From Erwinia piriflorinigrans CFBP 5888 (GTDB taxonomy: Bacteria; Pseudomonadota; Gammaproteobacteria; Enterobacterales; Enterobacteriaceae), in the NCBI RefSeq assembly GCF_001050515.1, contig NZ_CAHS01000002.1, positions 62,001-126,000 of the forward strand: DNA of 64,000 nt. Reading direction: 5' to 3'. The notes below the pieces were generated by a model. That model did not search any database. It was not told the origin of the DNA and saw nothing but the letters and a program-made list of their open reading frames with translations. Positions 27,667 to 37,159 of the stretch are shown one piece after another. How positions within the stretch are numbered: position 1 is the first letter of the stretch; every line of letters starts with the position of its first letter. A program made the translations under genes and the position numbers.

Positions 27667-28671
27667 TCAGCTCTGCTCCGCGTCTTCCTCATCGTTCTGG
27701 TATTGTGCCGTCGCGATCCAGGCGGCACAAAACAGGATTAGCCGCGCAAAGAAGTAGAAAAATGCCATCAGCCCCAGTACTGAACCAAAGGCAGCACCGG
27801 AAGGCGACGAAGCCAGTTTAGGCAGCGTCAGAGTCATAATAAATTTGATCGCCTCAAAACCGATTGCCGCCAGCAGAGTGCCGCGAAACAGCGCTTTTTT
27901 ACGCGGCTTATGGCGTGGCAGTATCCAGAAAATCCACAAAAACAGCAGGTAGTTGGCGAAGATTGAGATCGACAGAGCGATCAGCGTCATCGCCGGACGC
28001 AGCCATTCAATGTTCTCCAGGCCTAGCGCGTGCACGATGCTCGCCTGTGCAGCCCCGGCAATGGAGGTCAGCGAAAGGGTGACCACTAACGCCAGTATCA
28101 GGCCAATCAGCGAAATGAAGTCACGCGTGTATTTAAACCAGACTTTTTCCTGGTCCTGTGGGGCGCGCTCCCAGACATCACGCGACTGGGCACGGATCGC
28201 CTCGCGCAGGTTCCCCATCCAGCTAATTCCGGAATAAAGGGCAACCAGCAGCCCCGTCAGCCCGACGGTGGTACGCTGCTGAATGGCGGTATTCACCGTA
28301 TTTTTCAGCGTAGACGCCAACGACGGATCGCTGATATTACTGACGATCTTATTAATCAACTCGGTAAGCAAATCTTGATTTGATGCAAGTACGAAGCCGA
28401 TGGCGGCAAACGAAACCATCAGGATGGGGATCAGTGAAAGAAATGAGAAATAGGTAATCGCGGCGCCAAACTGGCTACCCAGGCGGTCGTTGAATCGTTC
28501 CCCTGCCCGTAAAAAGTGCGCCACCGCCGGAATAGCCTGGAACCAGCTAACCAGTCGTGATACGCGAGTAATGGACTTGTCGATGGTATGATTACCGGTT
28601 TTTATCGCAATGAGCGGCTTATCCGCAGACTGCTCACTGTTTTGGATGTCACATTGTTGATTATCTGCCAT
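27667..28671 (-). CDS. yhjD: Inner-membrane protein YhjD (YihY/BrkB family)
   Basis: This 334-residue member of the YihY/virulence factor BrkB family closely matches E. coli YhjD. It has a hydrophilic N-terminus of about 60 residues, then RFNDRLGSQFGAAITYFSFLSLIPILM, six membrane helices, and the conserved SGAAFGSVLGLMAFFYFFARLILFCAAWIA. Suppressor mutations in E. coli YhjD allow export of lipid A precursors lacking Kdo, which links it to envelope lipid transport, but its normal role is unknown. In E. coli it is at another locus; here it follows cdh convergently. Confidence 0.92.
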   Translation of the reverse strand: MADNQQCDIQNSEQSADKPLIAIKTGNHTIDKSITRVSRLVSWFQAIPAVAHFLRAGERFNDRLGSQFGAAITYFSFLSLIPILMVSFAAIGFVLASNQDLLTELINKIVSNISDPSLASTLKNTVNTAIQQRTTVGLTGLLVALYSGISWMGNLREAIRAQSRDVWERAPQDQEKVWFKYTRDFISLIGLILALVVTLSLTSIAGAAQASIVHALGLENIEWLRPAMTLIALSISIFANYLLFLWIFWILPRHKPRKKALFRGTLLAAIGFEAIKFIMTLTLPKLASSPSGAAFGSVLGLMAFFYFFARLILFCAAWIATAQYQNDEEDAEQS

Positions 28672-28810
28672 GAATCCTTCTTTATTCCTTCTGATAAATC
28701 GTCTGCTGCCAATTATAGCCTGCTGATCAGCTAACGTATCGTTTCAGAGCCTGACGGTGCGAATCTTCGGGTGAGTTATCCACCGGTGGAAGCTGCAGAA
28801 AAGGGCATAG

Positions 28811-28840
28811 CGCGCGGCGGGCCAAACGATGGCCCGCGCG
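28811..28840 (-). terminator. GC-rich hairpin after the phzF-like gene
   Basis: The arms CGCGCGGCGGGCC and GGCCCGCGCG pair around a 7-base loop with one bulge. On the - strand it follows the phzF-like stop and is succeeded by a short CTTTTCT. Confidence 0.45.
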
Positions 28841-28844
28841 TTAT

Positions 28845-29696
28845 TTATGCCTGAATAGTGCCGTTAATGACCGTGATGGTCTGCCCGCCAATCCAGATAC
28901 CGTCGGCGGCGTAACCCACGCTAAGCCGACCTGCCCGCTGTAACGCCGTTCCCTGACGGACCTGGTAATCCAGTTCCACCCCGCGCGCCTGGAAATAACG
29001 CGCCAGACAGGCGTTGGCGCTGCCTGTTACCGGATCTTCGTTCAGCGCGCCCTGTTCAATGATGAGTGCCCGCACTTCGTACTGCTCATTTGCACCTTGC
29101 AGTGGCGCAAATATCATCACGCCATTCACCCGCGTTTTTTGTAGCAGGCGGGCAAACTCCACCGCATCTGGCTTTGTCGCCAAAACGGCCTCTGCTGAGG
29201 CCATCGGCACCAGCAGCCAGCGAATACCCATATCAGCAATCATCACCGGAAGCTGTTCTTCCATCGGCGCGTTGTTAAGCGCGCTGCTAATCGGGGCGTC
29301 GCTGAACGGTGTGAGAATGGCCTCCGGTGCGGCAAAGGCCAACGCACCGTTCGCGCCGATTTTGATTTTTACCAGCCCCAGCGGGCACTCCTGCACGATC
29401 TGACCGGGTAGTTTGATCGGATGGCCGGCTTCCAGTAGCGCATGTGCGGTGCCAAGCGTTGGATGCCCGGCGAATGGAAGCTCCATATCCTTTGTGAAAA
29501 TACGCACCCGGTAGTCGGCTGCTTCGTCTGTCGGCGGCAGCACGAAAGTGGTTTCCGAAAGATTGGTCCAGCTGGCGATAGCCTGCATTTGCGCATCGCT
29601 CAGGCCGTTGGCATCCATAATGACTGCCAGCGGATTACCGTTACAGGGGGTGGAAGTAAAAACGTCCACCTGTTTGAAAGGGCGTAGTTGCGTCAT
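28845..29696 (-). CDS. PhzF-family isomerase-like protein
   Basis: This 283-residue protein has the two-lobed PhzF/diaminopimelate epimerase fold. The start is FKQVDVFTSTPCNGNPLAVI, with the catalytic Glu likely in TNLSETTFVLPP. Then come FAGHPTLGTAHALLEAG and GALNEDPVTGSANACLARYF, both hallmark motifs. Homologues isomerise or epimerise small acids, but few have known substrates. A PhzF-type protein, a MocR regulator and a LysE-type exporter lie in a row, which suggests a small amino-acid-related module. It is 100 bases downstream of the mocR gene on the same strand. Confidence 0.85.
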   Translation of the reverse strand: MTQLRPFKQVDVFTSTPCNGNPLAVIMDANGLSDAQMQAIASWTNLSETTFVLPPTDEAADYRVRIFTKDMELPFAGHPTLGTAHALLEAGHPIKLPGQIVQECPLGLVKIKIGANGALAFAAPEAILTPFSDAPISSALNNAPMEEQLPVMIADMGIRWLLVPMASAEAVLATKPDAVEFARLLQKTRVNGVMIFAPLQGANEQYEVRALIIEQGALNEDPVTGSANACLARYFQARGVELDYQVRQGTALQRAGRLSVGYAADGIWIGGQTITVINGTIQA

Positions 29697-29796
29697 GTTT
29701 GTACCTGTCAGGGTTTAAAAAGAGGGGGGGTTATCAGTATCGATACCTATTAATAGTACACAGCGGCTAAAAAAGAGATGGCATTAAGCTGAAACA

Positions 29797-31251
29797 TTAA
29801 TTCATCCCGGCGGCGATGCCGCTCATCTCGCAGGCCAGTGCGCCGGTACGTTTCAGCGCCCAGGTATAGCGTTCATCGAACGGATAGCAGCAGGAGAGTC
29901 TTAGCGCGTGATTACAGCGCTCGCCCAGCGTGTAGAGCGCGCCCGGCGTCAGGCAGATCTTCTCCTGTAACAGCCGATGGAATAACTCAACGCAGTTGAT
30001 ATCACCCGGCAACTCGACCCAGAAAACAAAGCCGCCGCTCGGACGTGTCGCACGGGTGCCCTGTGGAAAATGACGGGCGATGATCCCGCGTGCCTCTTCC
30101 AGTTGGGCGGCGTAACGGCGGCGTAACGTGCGGAGATGGTGATCATAGCCCCCGGATTCGAGGAAATGGCCCAGGGTTTCCGACAACAGGCGCGATTCGG
30201 CCAGTGAAGAAACGGCTTTCAGCCGCGCCAGCTGTTGGCTGAAGCGCCCGGCAGCAATCCAACCGATATGAAAGTCTGGGGTGACGGTTTTGGTGAAGCT
30301 GGCGCAATAAAGAACCCAGCCTCCCTGGTCAAAGGCTTTAACCGCTGGCGTCAGCGGCCAGCAGAACTGGAGTTCGGCATATAAACCATCTTCCAGTAAT
30401 GGCACCTGATAGTGGTTTACCAGCCGCGCCAGCCGCTTTTTTCCCTCCAGGGTCATAGTGCTGCCTAGCGGATTCTGTGCATTCGGCATTGCAATCAGTG
30501 CCTGAAGGCGCTTTTCCTGTAGCAGTAACTCCAGCGCATCCAGCGATAGCCCGGTTTGTGGATCGGTGGGGATCTCTACCACCTTGAGGCCGAGGCTGGC
30601 GATAAGCGGGAAAAGATAAAAATAGGTTGGCGTCTCCACGCCGACGCAGTCGCCAGGTTTTGTCACCGCCCGCAGCCCAAGCTGTAGCGCCTCCATACAG
30701 CCGTGGGTGAGAGTAACATCATCGGCACCGATAGTGATGCCGAGCTCCATTGAGCGGCGTGCAATTTCACGCCGCAGGCGCGGGCTGCCCGGCGGCAGGG
30801 CGTAGCGGCCAATCAGTTCAGGTTCGCGGCGCAATAACGAGGCCATAATACGGCTGATTTTCGCCGTCGGAAAAAACTCGCCGCTCTGGGGGCAGGCAAG
30901 CGAGATATTGGTGTATTCATGATGATTCTGCGCAGCAAATACCGTGTCTATCAGATCCAGCTTCTCGCTGCCAGGAGAGCGTACGCTGGTGTGATGGAGA
31001 GCCTGGCGCGTGAGCGGCGGCAGCGCATCGCGCACGTAGTAGCCGGACTGCGGACGGGCCTCAATCAGCCCACGATCTTCAAGGATGCCGTAGGCGGTAA
31101 GCACCGTGTTAATGCTGACCTGGTGCATACTGGCACAGCGGCGAATCGCAGGAAGACGGCTACCGGGCATAAACGTGCCCTGATGAATAGCCTCTGCGAG
31201 GGTTTCTGCCAGCTGGTGGTACAGCGTCATCTGCGGGTCTGCGATGGACAC
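29797..31251 (-). CDS. MocR-family (GntR/aminotransferase) transcriptional regulator
   Basis: This 484-residue protein fuses an N-terminal GntR winged helix to a class I aminotransferase-like domain. The winged helix spans about 11-75 and includes PGSRLPAIRRCASMHQVSINTVLTAYGILEDRGLI in its fold. The aminotransferase-like domain spans about 100-475, with the pyridoxal phosphate Lys in YCASFTKTVTPDFHIGW. Such regulators sense PLP or an amino acid-PLP adduct and usually control an adjacent divergent gene. Here that is the LysE/RhtB exporter, 136 bases away. The specific effector is unknown. Confidence 0.88.
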   Translation of the reverse strand: MSIADPQMTLYHQLAETLAEAIHQGTFMPGSRLPAIRRCASMHQVSINTVLTAYGILEDRGLIEARPQSGYYVRDALPPLTRQALHHTSVRSPGSEKLDLIDTVFAAQNHHEYTNISLACPQSGEFFPTAKISRIMASLLRREPELIGRYALPPGSPRLRREIARRSMELGITIGADDVTLTHGCMEALQLGLRAVTKPGDCVGVETPTYFYLFPLIASLGLKVVEIPTDPQTGLSLDALELLLQEKRLQALIAMPNAQNPLGSTMTLEGKKRLARLVNHYQVPLLEDGLYAELQFCWPLTPAVKAFDQGGWVLYCASFTKTVTPDFHIGWIAAGRFSQQLARLKAVSSLAESRLLSETLGHFLESGGYDHHLRTLRRRYAAQLEEARGIIARHFPQGTRATRPSGGFVFWVELPGDINCVELFHRLLQEKICLTPGALYTLGERCNHALRLSCCYPFDERYTWALKRTGALACEMSGIAAGMN

Positions 31252-31387
31252 AGTCGTCTCCTGAAAGAATGGGTACAGTCGTTATTTTTCAAGTTTGTAC
31301 TCATAACAATAGACATTTTCTGCATCTGTTACCATCAAATTTAAGCCTTTACACTGATGTTCTTATTTGCCATGCAGGACATCAATC

Positions 31388-31969
31388 ATGCTCGATCCCT
31401 CTTTTATTAGTTATGTCACCGTGATGTCGATCACCCCTGGCCCTAACAACCTGATGCTGGCCACGTCCGGGGTTAATTTTGGCATGCGCCGTACCTTGCC
31501 GATGGTGAGCGGCATCCTGATAGGCTGTGGATTACAGACGGCGCTGGCGGGGGTGATGCTTGACGTGTTACTGCAATGGATGGGCGCAGTACGCCTGCCG
31601 CTAACGCTACTTGGCTGTAGCTACCTGCTGTGGTTATCATGGAAAATATTCCGTTCGGGCGCACCCGAACTGCGTGAAAAAGCGCGCCCGATGACCTTTA
31701 TCGGCGGGGTCTTGTTCCAGGCGGTGAATCCCAAAGCCTGGCTGATGGCGATTAACATCGCGCTGATATACGCAGTGAACAGTCATATATTGACGGTGAT
31801 GTTGAGCTTTATGCTCTTGAACCTGCCGTGCATTTTACTTTGGGCATTGATGGGCGATCGGCTGGGAAGGCATTTACAGGTTGCATGGAAGCTGCGGCTG
31901 TTTAACAGCCTGATGGCGCTGTCACTGTTAATAACCACGTTATGGATGTTAGTGGGAGCGCTGGCGTAA
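31388..31969 (+). CDS. LysE/RhtB-family amino-acid exporter
   Basis: This 193-residue membrane protein has about six hydrophobic helices. The family signature SYVTVMSITPGPNNLMLATSGVNFG lies at the N-terminus and GGVLFQAVNPKAWLMAI lies mid-protein. Family members export amino acids or homoserine lactone. I chose ATG 31388 because it starts directly before the conserved first helix; an in-frame start 21 bases earlier adds a short unconserved tail. It is divergent from the mocR-type regulator, the usual arrangement for a regulated exporter. Confidence 0.88.
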   Translation: MLDPSFISYVTVMSITPGPNNLMLATSGVNFGMRRTLPMVSGILIGCGLQTALAGVMLDVLLQWMGAVRLPLTLLGCSYLLWLSWKIFRSGAPELREKARPMTFIGGVLFQAVNPKAWLMAINIALIYAVNSHILTVMLSFMLLNLPCILLWALMGDRLGRHLQVAWKLRLFNSLMALSLLITTLWMLVGALA

Positions 31970-31995
31970 CGTCGGCGGGTTCATCAGTCAGGATG

Positions 31996-32020
31996 AAGGC
32001 GACCTTTTCACGGTCGCCCG
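31996..32020. terminator. Hairpin between convergent exporter gene and mqo
   Basis: A 7-bp stem GGCGACC / GGTCGCC with a T-rich 7-base loop lies 29 bases after the exporter stop. It may serve both converging genes. Confidence 0.5.
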
Positions 32021-32029
32021 AATTGAGAT

Positions 32030-33592
32030 TTATTTGCCGATAACCGAATGGGTTGAGACAGCCGGTTCATCGTTTGCTGCCGGATCCATCGGTGAGTAAT
32101 CAAGCTGCAGGATGCGGCTGGTTTCAGCCAGTTCTTTCTCGGTAGCGGCAACATTACCGTTTAGTTTCTGTCCATAGAACGGAATAATCGCCTTCAGTTT
32201 GCTCTGCCATTCCGGCGTGACCATCTGCTGTTTAAACACTTTGCTCATCAGTTCCAGCATGATGGGGGCTGCGGTAGAAGCGCCGGGAGATGCGCCAAGC
32301 AGCGCCGATATGGTGCCATCCTGCGAGGTGACCACTTCGGTACCCAGCTTCAGCACGCCGCCCTTATTGGCATCTTTTTGGATGATCTGCACGCGCTGGC
32401 CGGCTTTGACTCTGCGCCAGTCGTGCTTCTGCGCCTGCGGGAAGTACTCGCGCAATGCACCAATGCGATCATCTTCACTCAGCATCACCTGTCCTACCAG
32501 ATACTTCACCAGATCAAAATTATCAAGACCGACACGCAGCATCGGCGTCAGGTTCGACGGGGTAATCGAACTGAACATATCCCACAGGGAGCCCTGTTTC
32601 AGGAACTTGGTCGAGAAGGTGGCGAAGGGGCCAAATAGCAGCACCTGTTTGCCGTCCAGCACTCTGGAATCCAGATGCGGAACCGACATCGGCGGTGCGC
32701 CAACGGAAGCTTTACCATACACCTTCGAATGATGGTGTTTCACCAGCTCCGGGTTGTCGGTCACGAGGAACTCACCGCCAACCGGGAATCCTGCGTAGTT
32801 TTTTGCCTCTGGTATATCCGATTGTTGCAGCAGCGTCAGCGCGGCCCCGCCCGCCCCAATAAAGACGTACTTTGCCCTGATGACTGTTTTTTCATCGTTA
32901 TTTTTCAGGTCGGATACGGTGACGTTCCAGCTGCCATCGGCATGACGTTTGAGGGCGCGCACTTCGTGGCTGGTCTGACGCTCAAATTTGTCGCTTTTTT
33001 GGAGCGATGCCACCAGCTGCCGCGTGATTTCCCCGAAGTTAACGTCCGTTCCGGTCGGAATACGCGTTGCCGCCACTTTCTGCGTGTGGTCACGACCTTC
33101 CATCACCAGTGGTACCCACTCTTTAATCTGGCGCGGATCTTCGGAGAACTCCATACCACGGAACAGCGTGCTCTGCTGTAGCGCCGTGAAACGTTTTTTC
33201 AGGAAATTGACGTTGGCGTCACCCCAGACGAAGCTCATATGCGACACGCTGGTGATAAAGCTTTTCGGGTTGCTCATCACATTGCGTTGCACCTGATGTG
33301 CCCAGAAACGACGAGAAATCTGGAACGCTTCATTAATCTCTATCGCTTTTTTAATGCTGACGGAACCGTCCGCATTTTCTGGGGTGTAGTTCAGCTCCAT
33401 CAGGGCTGAGTGGCCAGTTCCGGCATTATTCCAGCCGTTCGAGCTCTCTTCTGCCACACCGTCCAGTCGTTCGACCATGCTGATGCGCCATTCCGGCTCC
33501 AGCTCTTGCAGGTAAGTACCGAGTGTGGCGCTCATGACTCCACCCCCGATAAGTAATACATCGACGTGCTTGTCTACTGCCATTTTGCGCAT
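32030..33592 (-). CDS. mqo: Malate:quinone oxidoreductase
   Basis: This peripheral membrane FAD enzyme oxidises malate to oxaloacetate and passes electrons to quinone, bypassing NAD-dependent malate dehydrogenase. The roughly 520-residue protein shows the FAD loop [18 protein letters not shown]. It also has the signature [22 protein letters not shown] near the N-terminus and [18 protein letters not shown] near the C-terminus. I start at ATG 33592, with GGAG 11 bases upstream. A longer in-frame start at 33742 would add 50 residues without family similarity. Closely similar in length to E. coli Mqo but without its N-terminal signal-like extension. Confidence 0.95.
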   Translation of the reverse strand: MRKMAVDKHVDVLLIGGGVMSATLGTYLQELEPEWRISMVERLDGVAEESSNGWNNAGTGHSALMELNYTPENADGSVSIKKAIEINEAFQISRRFWAHQVQRNVMSNPKSFITSVSHMSFVWGDANVNFLKKRFTALQQSTLFRGMEFSEDPRQIKEWVPLVMEGRDHTQKVAATRIPTGTDVNFGEITRQLVASLQKSDKFERQTSHEVRALKRHADGSWNVTVSDLKNNDEKTVIRAKYVFIGAGGAALTLLQQSDIPEAKNYAGFPVGGEFLVTDNPELVKHHHSKVYGKASVGAPPMSVPHLDSRVLDGKQVLLFGPFATFSTKFLKQGSLWDMFSSITPSNLTPMLRVGLDNFDLVKYLVGQVMLSEDDRIGALREYFPQAQKHDWRRVKAGQRVQIIQKDANKGGVLKLGTEVVTSQDGTISALLGASPGASTAAPIMLELMSKVFKQQMVTPEWQSKLKAIIPFYGQKLNGNVAATEKELAETSRILQLDYSPMDPAANDEPAVSTHSVIGK

Positions 33593-34068
33593 GAGACGAC
33601 ATCTCCGTGTGTTGAGTAAAATCAACATGTTAACTAAAGAAATAGCGCAGGGGAGTCGACAACCAGTTTGACTGCCTCGCCCTTTCTGGATTGCATACAG
33701 TGAAAAACCACATGAATTTAGGGGAGGTTGAACGCTGTGCAAATGCTTTAGAAATATACCATTGTTACGGGGTAATTAAAAAATTGTTTAAAGATTAAAA
33801 GTAAGAATCATAGCAGTCACAAAATAAGTAACATTGATAACGAACGTTGCATCGTCGGCGTTGATTTTGCCTGCTTCTGGGATAGTTCGCGTTAATTTAC
33901 CTGCTTTGATTGGCGCAAGCGTAGCGGTCGGGCGGGGTAATGGCCGATAAAGTCGTTGAGCAGGCCGGGTGCTGAGTTCGGGGCAGGGCAGGATGCGGTA
34001 TTGTACGCAGATAAAAGGATGACGTCTGGAGCAAGACGGAGAAAGACGTGGGTGAAACAGGACAGCAA
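33593..34068. other. 476-base non-coding region between mqo and tpiA
   Basis: The mqo-proximal 250 bases are strongly A+T-rich and should hold the mqo promoter. The remainder is ordinary in composition and holds no credible gene. No tRNA or repeat was recognised. Confidence 0.55.
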
Positions 34069-34092
34069 ATCCTGCCCCGCGTGGGGCAGGAT
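34069..34092 (-). terminator. Hairpin after tpiA
   Basis: A perfect 10-bp stem (ATCCTGCCCC / GGGGCAGGAT) with a 4-base loop lies just downstream of the tpiA stop on the - strand. The T tract is short (TTTGCT). Confidence 0.65.
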
Positions 34093-34099
34093 CACCGCA

Positions 34100-34867
34100 T
34101 CAGGCTTTTTTCGCCGCCGCCGCCGCTTTAACAATCACGGCGAAAGCATCTGCCTTCAGGGATGCGCCGCCCACCAGGGCACCGTCGATATCTGGCTGAG
34201 CAAACAGCTCTGCCGCATTTTTATCGTTCACAGAACCACCGTACTGAATGATGACCTGTGCGGCCACCGTCGCGTCTTTCTTGGCGATATGGTCGCGGAT
34301 AAATTTGTGCACCGCCTGAGCCTGAGCAGGAGTCGCTGATTTGCCCGTGCCGATTGCCCATACGGGTTCGTAAGCGATCACCACGCCGGTGAAAGCGTCA
34401 GCGCCCTGGGTGTTCAGTACGGCATCGATCTGACGTGCGCAAACTTCTTCGGTTTTACCCGCTTCGTTTTCCGCTTCGGTTTCACCAATGCACAGTACCG
34501 GGATCAGACCCGTCTGCTTCAGCACGGCAAATTTCTTCGCGATAGCTTCGTCGCTTTCTGCGTGCCAGGTACGGCGTTCGGAGTGGCCAATAATAATGTA
34601 CTGCGCGCCGATATCTTTCAGCATGTCGGCAGAGACTTCACCGGTGAAAGCGCCTGACAGGTTAACGTCAACGTTCTGCGCACCCAGGGCGACAGGGCTG
34701 CCGGAAATGGCCTGTTTCGCCTGCTCCAGATAGATAACAGGCGGGGCAATCGCCACACCACAGCCATCAACGCCGCTTAACTCGGTACGCAGACCGGCGA
34801 TCAGTTCGTTGACCATGTGTTTGTTGCCGTTCAGTTTCCAGTTACCCATAACTAATGGATGTCGCAT
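34100..34867 (-). CDS. tpiA: Triosephosphate isomerase
   Basis: This 255-residue TIM barrel interconverts dihydroxyacetone phosphate and glyceraldehyde 3-phosphate. It starts [14 protein letters not shown] with substrate-binding Asn and Lys. The electrophilic His is in IIGHSERR, the catalytic Glu in [13 protein letters not shown], and the phosphate-binding loop is [12 protein letters not shown]. Start 34867 gives the E. coli length. It lies upstream of yiiQ-like and fpr genes in the usual order. Confidence 0.98.
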   Translation of the reverse strand: MRHPLVMGNWKLNGNKHMVNELIAGLRTELSGVDGCGVAIAPPVIYLEQAKQAISGSPVALGAQNVDVNLSGAFTGEVSADMLKDIGAQYIIIGHSERRTWHAESDEAIAKKFAVLKQTGLIPVLCIGETEAENEAGKTEEVCARQIDAVLNTQGADAFTGVVIAYEPVWAIGTGKSATPAQAQAVHKFIRDHIAKKDATVAAQVIIQYGGSVNDKNAAELFAQPDIDGALVGGASLKADAFAVIVKAAAAAKKA

Positions 34868-34985
34868 TGTATCCTCCACGCTTAGAGAGTGTTAAAGCTG
34901 CCGACGGACAGCATTGTCTGCCAGACAGTATAGAGAGTAAACCTTGGAAAGGCTTTGCTTTTTGTCATCCTTTGGACTCGGGATT

Positions 34986-35579
34986 TCAAGGTGTTGCCAG
35001 CGCCAATTTCACCGGCTCCACCGCGAAAGTCAGTCCTTTTTCGCCATTATCCGCCACGATATAGCGCAGCGCACCATCCGTTTTCTGATAAAAACGCGAA
35101 CCTTTGCCCTCTGCCAGCAGGGTATTTACCCGCTGAAGACTCTTTTCTGCGCTGAGCATTGGCTCGAAAAAGCGGACAAATGCGGCCATGTAAGCCAGCG
35201 CCTTCTCGCGTGAGACTTTCTGTTCGGGGCCGGGTATCGGTAGCCAGGTAAGCTGTAATGTTTTGATTTTTCCCGTACCGTGTTCCAGCGCGGTGGAGGA
35301 GTAAAGATTTTCATTGATCTTACTGGCTGCACGCGTCAGATTGCTCTTGTCATTCTGGCTATCAATCGCACGGTATTCAACCAGAGGCAATGTCGTGTTT
35401 GCCGCATTATACTTCTCGCGAAACTGGGCAATAGTCATATCGAATGTGGGCGATCCTGTCTGCAAGTACGGCGCTGCCGATATCGGTTCCGTCCGGCTTG
35501 ACGGATCGACAGCGGCGTTTGTTGCCGTTGTCGTTATGGCGCTAATCAGTGCAATCCCTGCCCAAATTGCTCTTTTCAT
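34986..35579 (-). CDS. yiiQ: Periplasmic DUF1454 protein YiiQ
   Basis: This roughly 197-residue protein has a signal peptide (about 1-22, ending TATNAA) and the DUF1454 body seen in E. coli YiiQ. It shares blocks such as LTRAASKINENLYSSTALEHGTG in segments, TWLPIPGPEQK, and GALRYIVADNGEKGLTFAVEP. Function is unknown. It sits between tpiA and yiiR, as in E. coli. I start at 35579 because the signal peptide follows directly; a longer start at 35636 puts 19 hydrophilic residues before it. Confidence 0.9.
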   Translation of the reverse strand: MKRAIWAGIALISAITTTATNAAVDPSSRTEPISAAPYLQTGSPTFDMTIAQFREKYNAANTTLPLVEYRAIDSQNDKSNLTRAASKINENLYSSTALEHGTGKIKTLQLTWLPIPGPEQKVSREKALAYMAAFVRFFEPMLSAEKSLQRVNTLLAEGKGSRFYQKTDGALRYIVADNGEKGLTFAVEPVKLALATP

Positions 35580-35668
35580 TTTGTCGGCCTCTGTCTGTCT
35601 GTCCAGCCCAAGATTAAACGGACAATGGCCGTCCAAGTCAAAGGCACCCGAACTCTGAGATAAAAATA

Positions 35669-36112
35669 ATGACCTTACAACACTGGTGTTTCTCTTATCG
35701 CGGCCGTCTGGGGCGGCGCGACTTCTGGATTTGGCAGCTTTGCTGGCTGCTGATGTTGTTGCTGCTGTTTACGCTGGCGGGCAATGGTTTGCTCGATACA
35801 CAAACCGCTGCCTTTTGCGTGGTGTCTTTACTGTGGCCAGCCAGTGCGGTGCTGGTGAAACGTCTGCACGACCGTAATAAAGGCGGGCAGTGGGCGCTGC
35901 TGATGGTCATCGCCTGGATGCTGATGGCGGGCAACTGGGCGATGCTGCCCAAAGAGGCGCAGTGGCTGGTGGGGCGTTTTATTCCGACCCTGATTATGGT
36001 CGGCATGTTGGTCGAACTGGGCGGATTTGCCGGTCAGACTTCCGATAACCGTTTTGGTAAACCGGCGCAGTCGGTGGTGTTCCTGCGCCGCAGGACGGCT
36101 GATTACCAGTAG
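35669..36112 (+). CDS. yiiR: DUF805 inner-membrane protein YiiR
   Basis: This 147-residue protein has four hydrophobic helices and the DUF805 features. These are the start FSYRGRLGRRDFWIWQL, VKRLHDRNKGGQW after the second helix, and a C-terminal NRFGKPAQS. The role of the family is unknown. Its stop region overlaps that of fpr by 10 bases in convergent orientation, so the two genes share their 3' ends. Confidence 0.9.
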   Translation: MTLQHWCFSYRGRLGRRDFWIWQLCWLLMLLLLFTLAGNGLLDTQTAAFCVVSLLWPASAVLVKRLHDRNKGGQWALLMVIAWMLMAGNWAMLPKEAQWLVGRFIPTLIMVGMLVELGGFAGQTSDNRFGKPAQSVVFLRRRTADYQ

Positions 36113-36849
36113 TGCTCGCTGGTCATATGCCCCGGTTTGCGTTTGAGATGTTTACGCATGCCCCGGCTCTCTTTCAGTAACTGTTGCGTATCTCGCACCA
36201 TCTGCGGGTTGCCGCACAGCATCACATGGCTGTTTTCGGCATCAATCTTCAGCCCGGTGACGGCTTCCAACTGCCCGTTTTCAATCAGCGCGGGGACTCT
36301 ACCGGTCAGTGAACCCGCACTCTCTTCACGACTGACTACGGTGTGGATCTGTAGCTGTCCGCTGTAACGCTGCTGTAGCTGTTGCATGAGTGGCAGATAA
36401 CTCAAATCCCTCGCGTAGCGCGCCGCATGAACCAGTACGATATTTTTAAAGCGCTCCAGACCTTTCCCTTCCTGTAGGATCGACAGATACGGGCCGATGG
36501 CGGTACCGGTCGCCAGCATCCATAGCGTTTCGCACGGCGGGATCTCATCGAGGATAAAGAATCCCTGGGCATCGGCGGTGATCATCACCTCCTCGCCGGG
36601 TTGCAACGCATGTAATTTTGGACTCAGCTTGCCCAGCGGCACGGTGACCAGATAGAACTCCAGATCTGTATTGCCCGGTGCATTTACATAGGAGTAAGCG
36701 CGAACCACACGTTCGCCATCTATTTCCAGCGCCAGCTTGGCGTATTGCCCGGCGGTAAACGGGTCGATGGGGGCGGTTACCGTCAGGCTGAACAAACTGT
36801 CGGTCCAGTCGGAGACTTTTTTCACGCGTGCGTTAACCCATACGGCCAT
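36103..36849 (-). CDS. fpr: Ferredoxin/flavodoxin-NADP+ reductase
   Basis: This 248-residue FAD enzyme passes electrons from NADPH to flavodoxin and ferredoxin. FAD is bound by VRAYSYVNAPGNTDLEFYLV and NADP+ by LATGTAIGPYLSIL and VLVHAARYARDLSY. The C-terminus has CGNPQMVRDTQQLL and ends in an aromatic Trp (EHYW), as in the E. coli enzyme. I chose ATG 36849 (FMAVWVNARV) to match the E. coli length. A possible SoxS box lies about 104 bases upstream. Confidence 0.96.
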   Translation of the reverse strand: MAVWVNARVKKVSDWTDSLFSLTVTAPIDPFTAGQYAKLALEIDGERVVRAYSYVNAPGNTDLEFYLVTVPLGKLSPKLHALQPGEEVMITADAQGFFILDEIPPCETLWMLATGTAIGPYLSILQEGKGLERFKNIVLVHAARYARDLSYLPLMQQLQQRYSGQLQIHTVVSREESAGSLTGRVPALIENGQLEAVTGLKIDAENSHVMLCGNPQMVRDTQQLLKESRGMRKHLKRKPGHMTSEHYW

Positions 36850-36952
36850 AAAAAACTCCTTAAATTCGCTTGCGGCATGATTGGCGTTTCTGCGGCTATC
36901 TTCACCAACCATGATGATTTTTTCCAGCTAGCGACCAGAATGAAAGCTCTTA

Positions 36953-36969
36953 TAGACAAAGTATGCGCA
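36953..36969 (-). promoter_or_regulatory. Possible SoxS/MarA box upstream of fpr
   Basis: On the - strand the site reads GCAT-N7-CTA, matching the core of the sox/mar box (GCAY-N7-CWA) but missing the first conserved A. E. coli fpr is a SoxRS target with a box just upstream of its promoter, so the position is sensible. The match is partial. Confidence 0.35.
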
Positions 36970-37159
36970 CGAATAACGACAGGCGTAAAAAAAAACTTAC
37001 AGCTGCGCCTTTAATTACTGACAGCATCACCCCAGCTATTTGCGCAATTCCACTCGCTTTGTCTGATATTCCTGATATTTTCATCGCCATAATTCCGGGT
37101 ATCCCGGCGTATCCTGCTGGATAAAGGCTTTTTTCCACAAATTATACTGATGTGAGTCG

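Noticed and set aside
33892-34134. 80-codon open frame on the - strand overlapping the tpiA 3' end
   Set aside because: It covers the tpiA C-terminus and terminator in another frame, has a low-complexity basic start and no family features.
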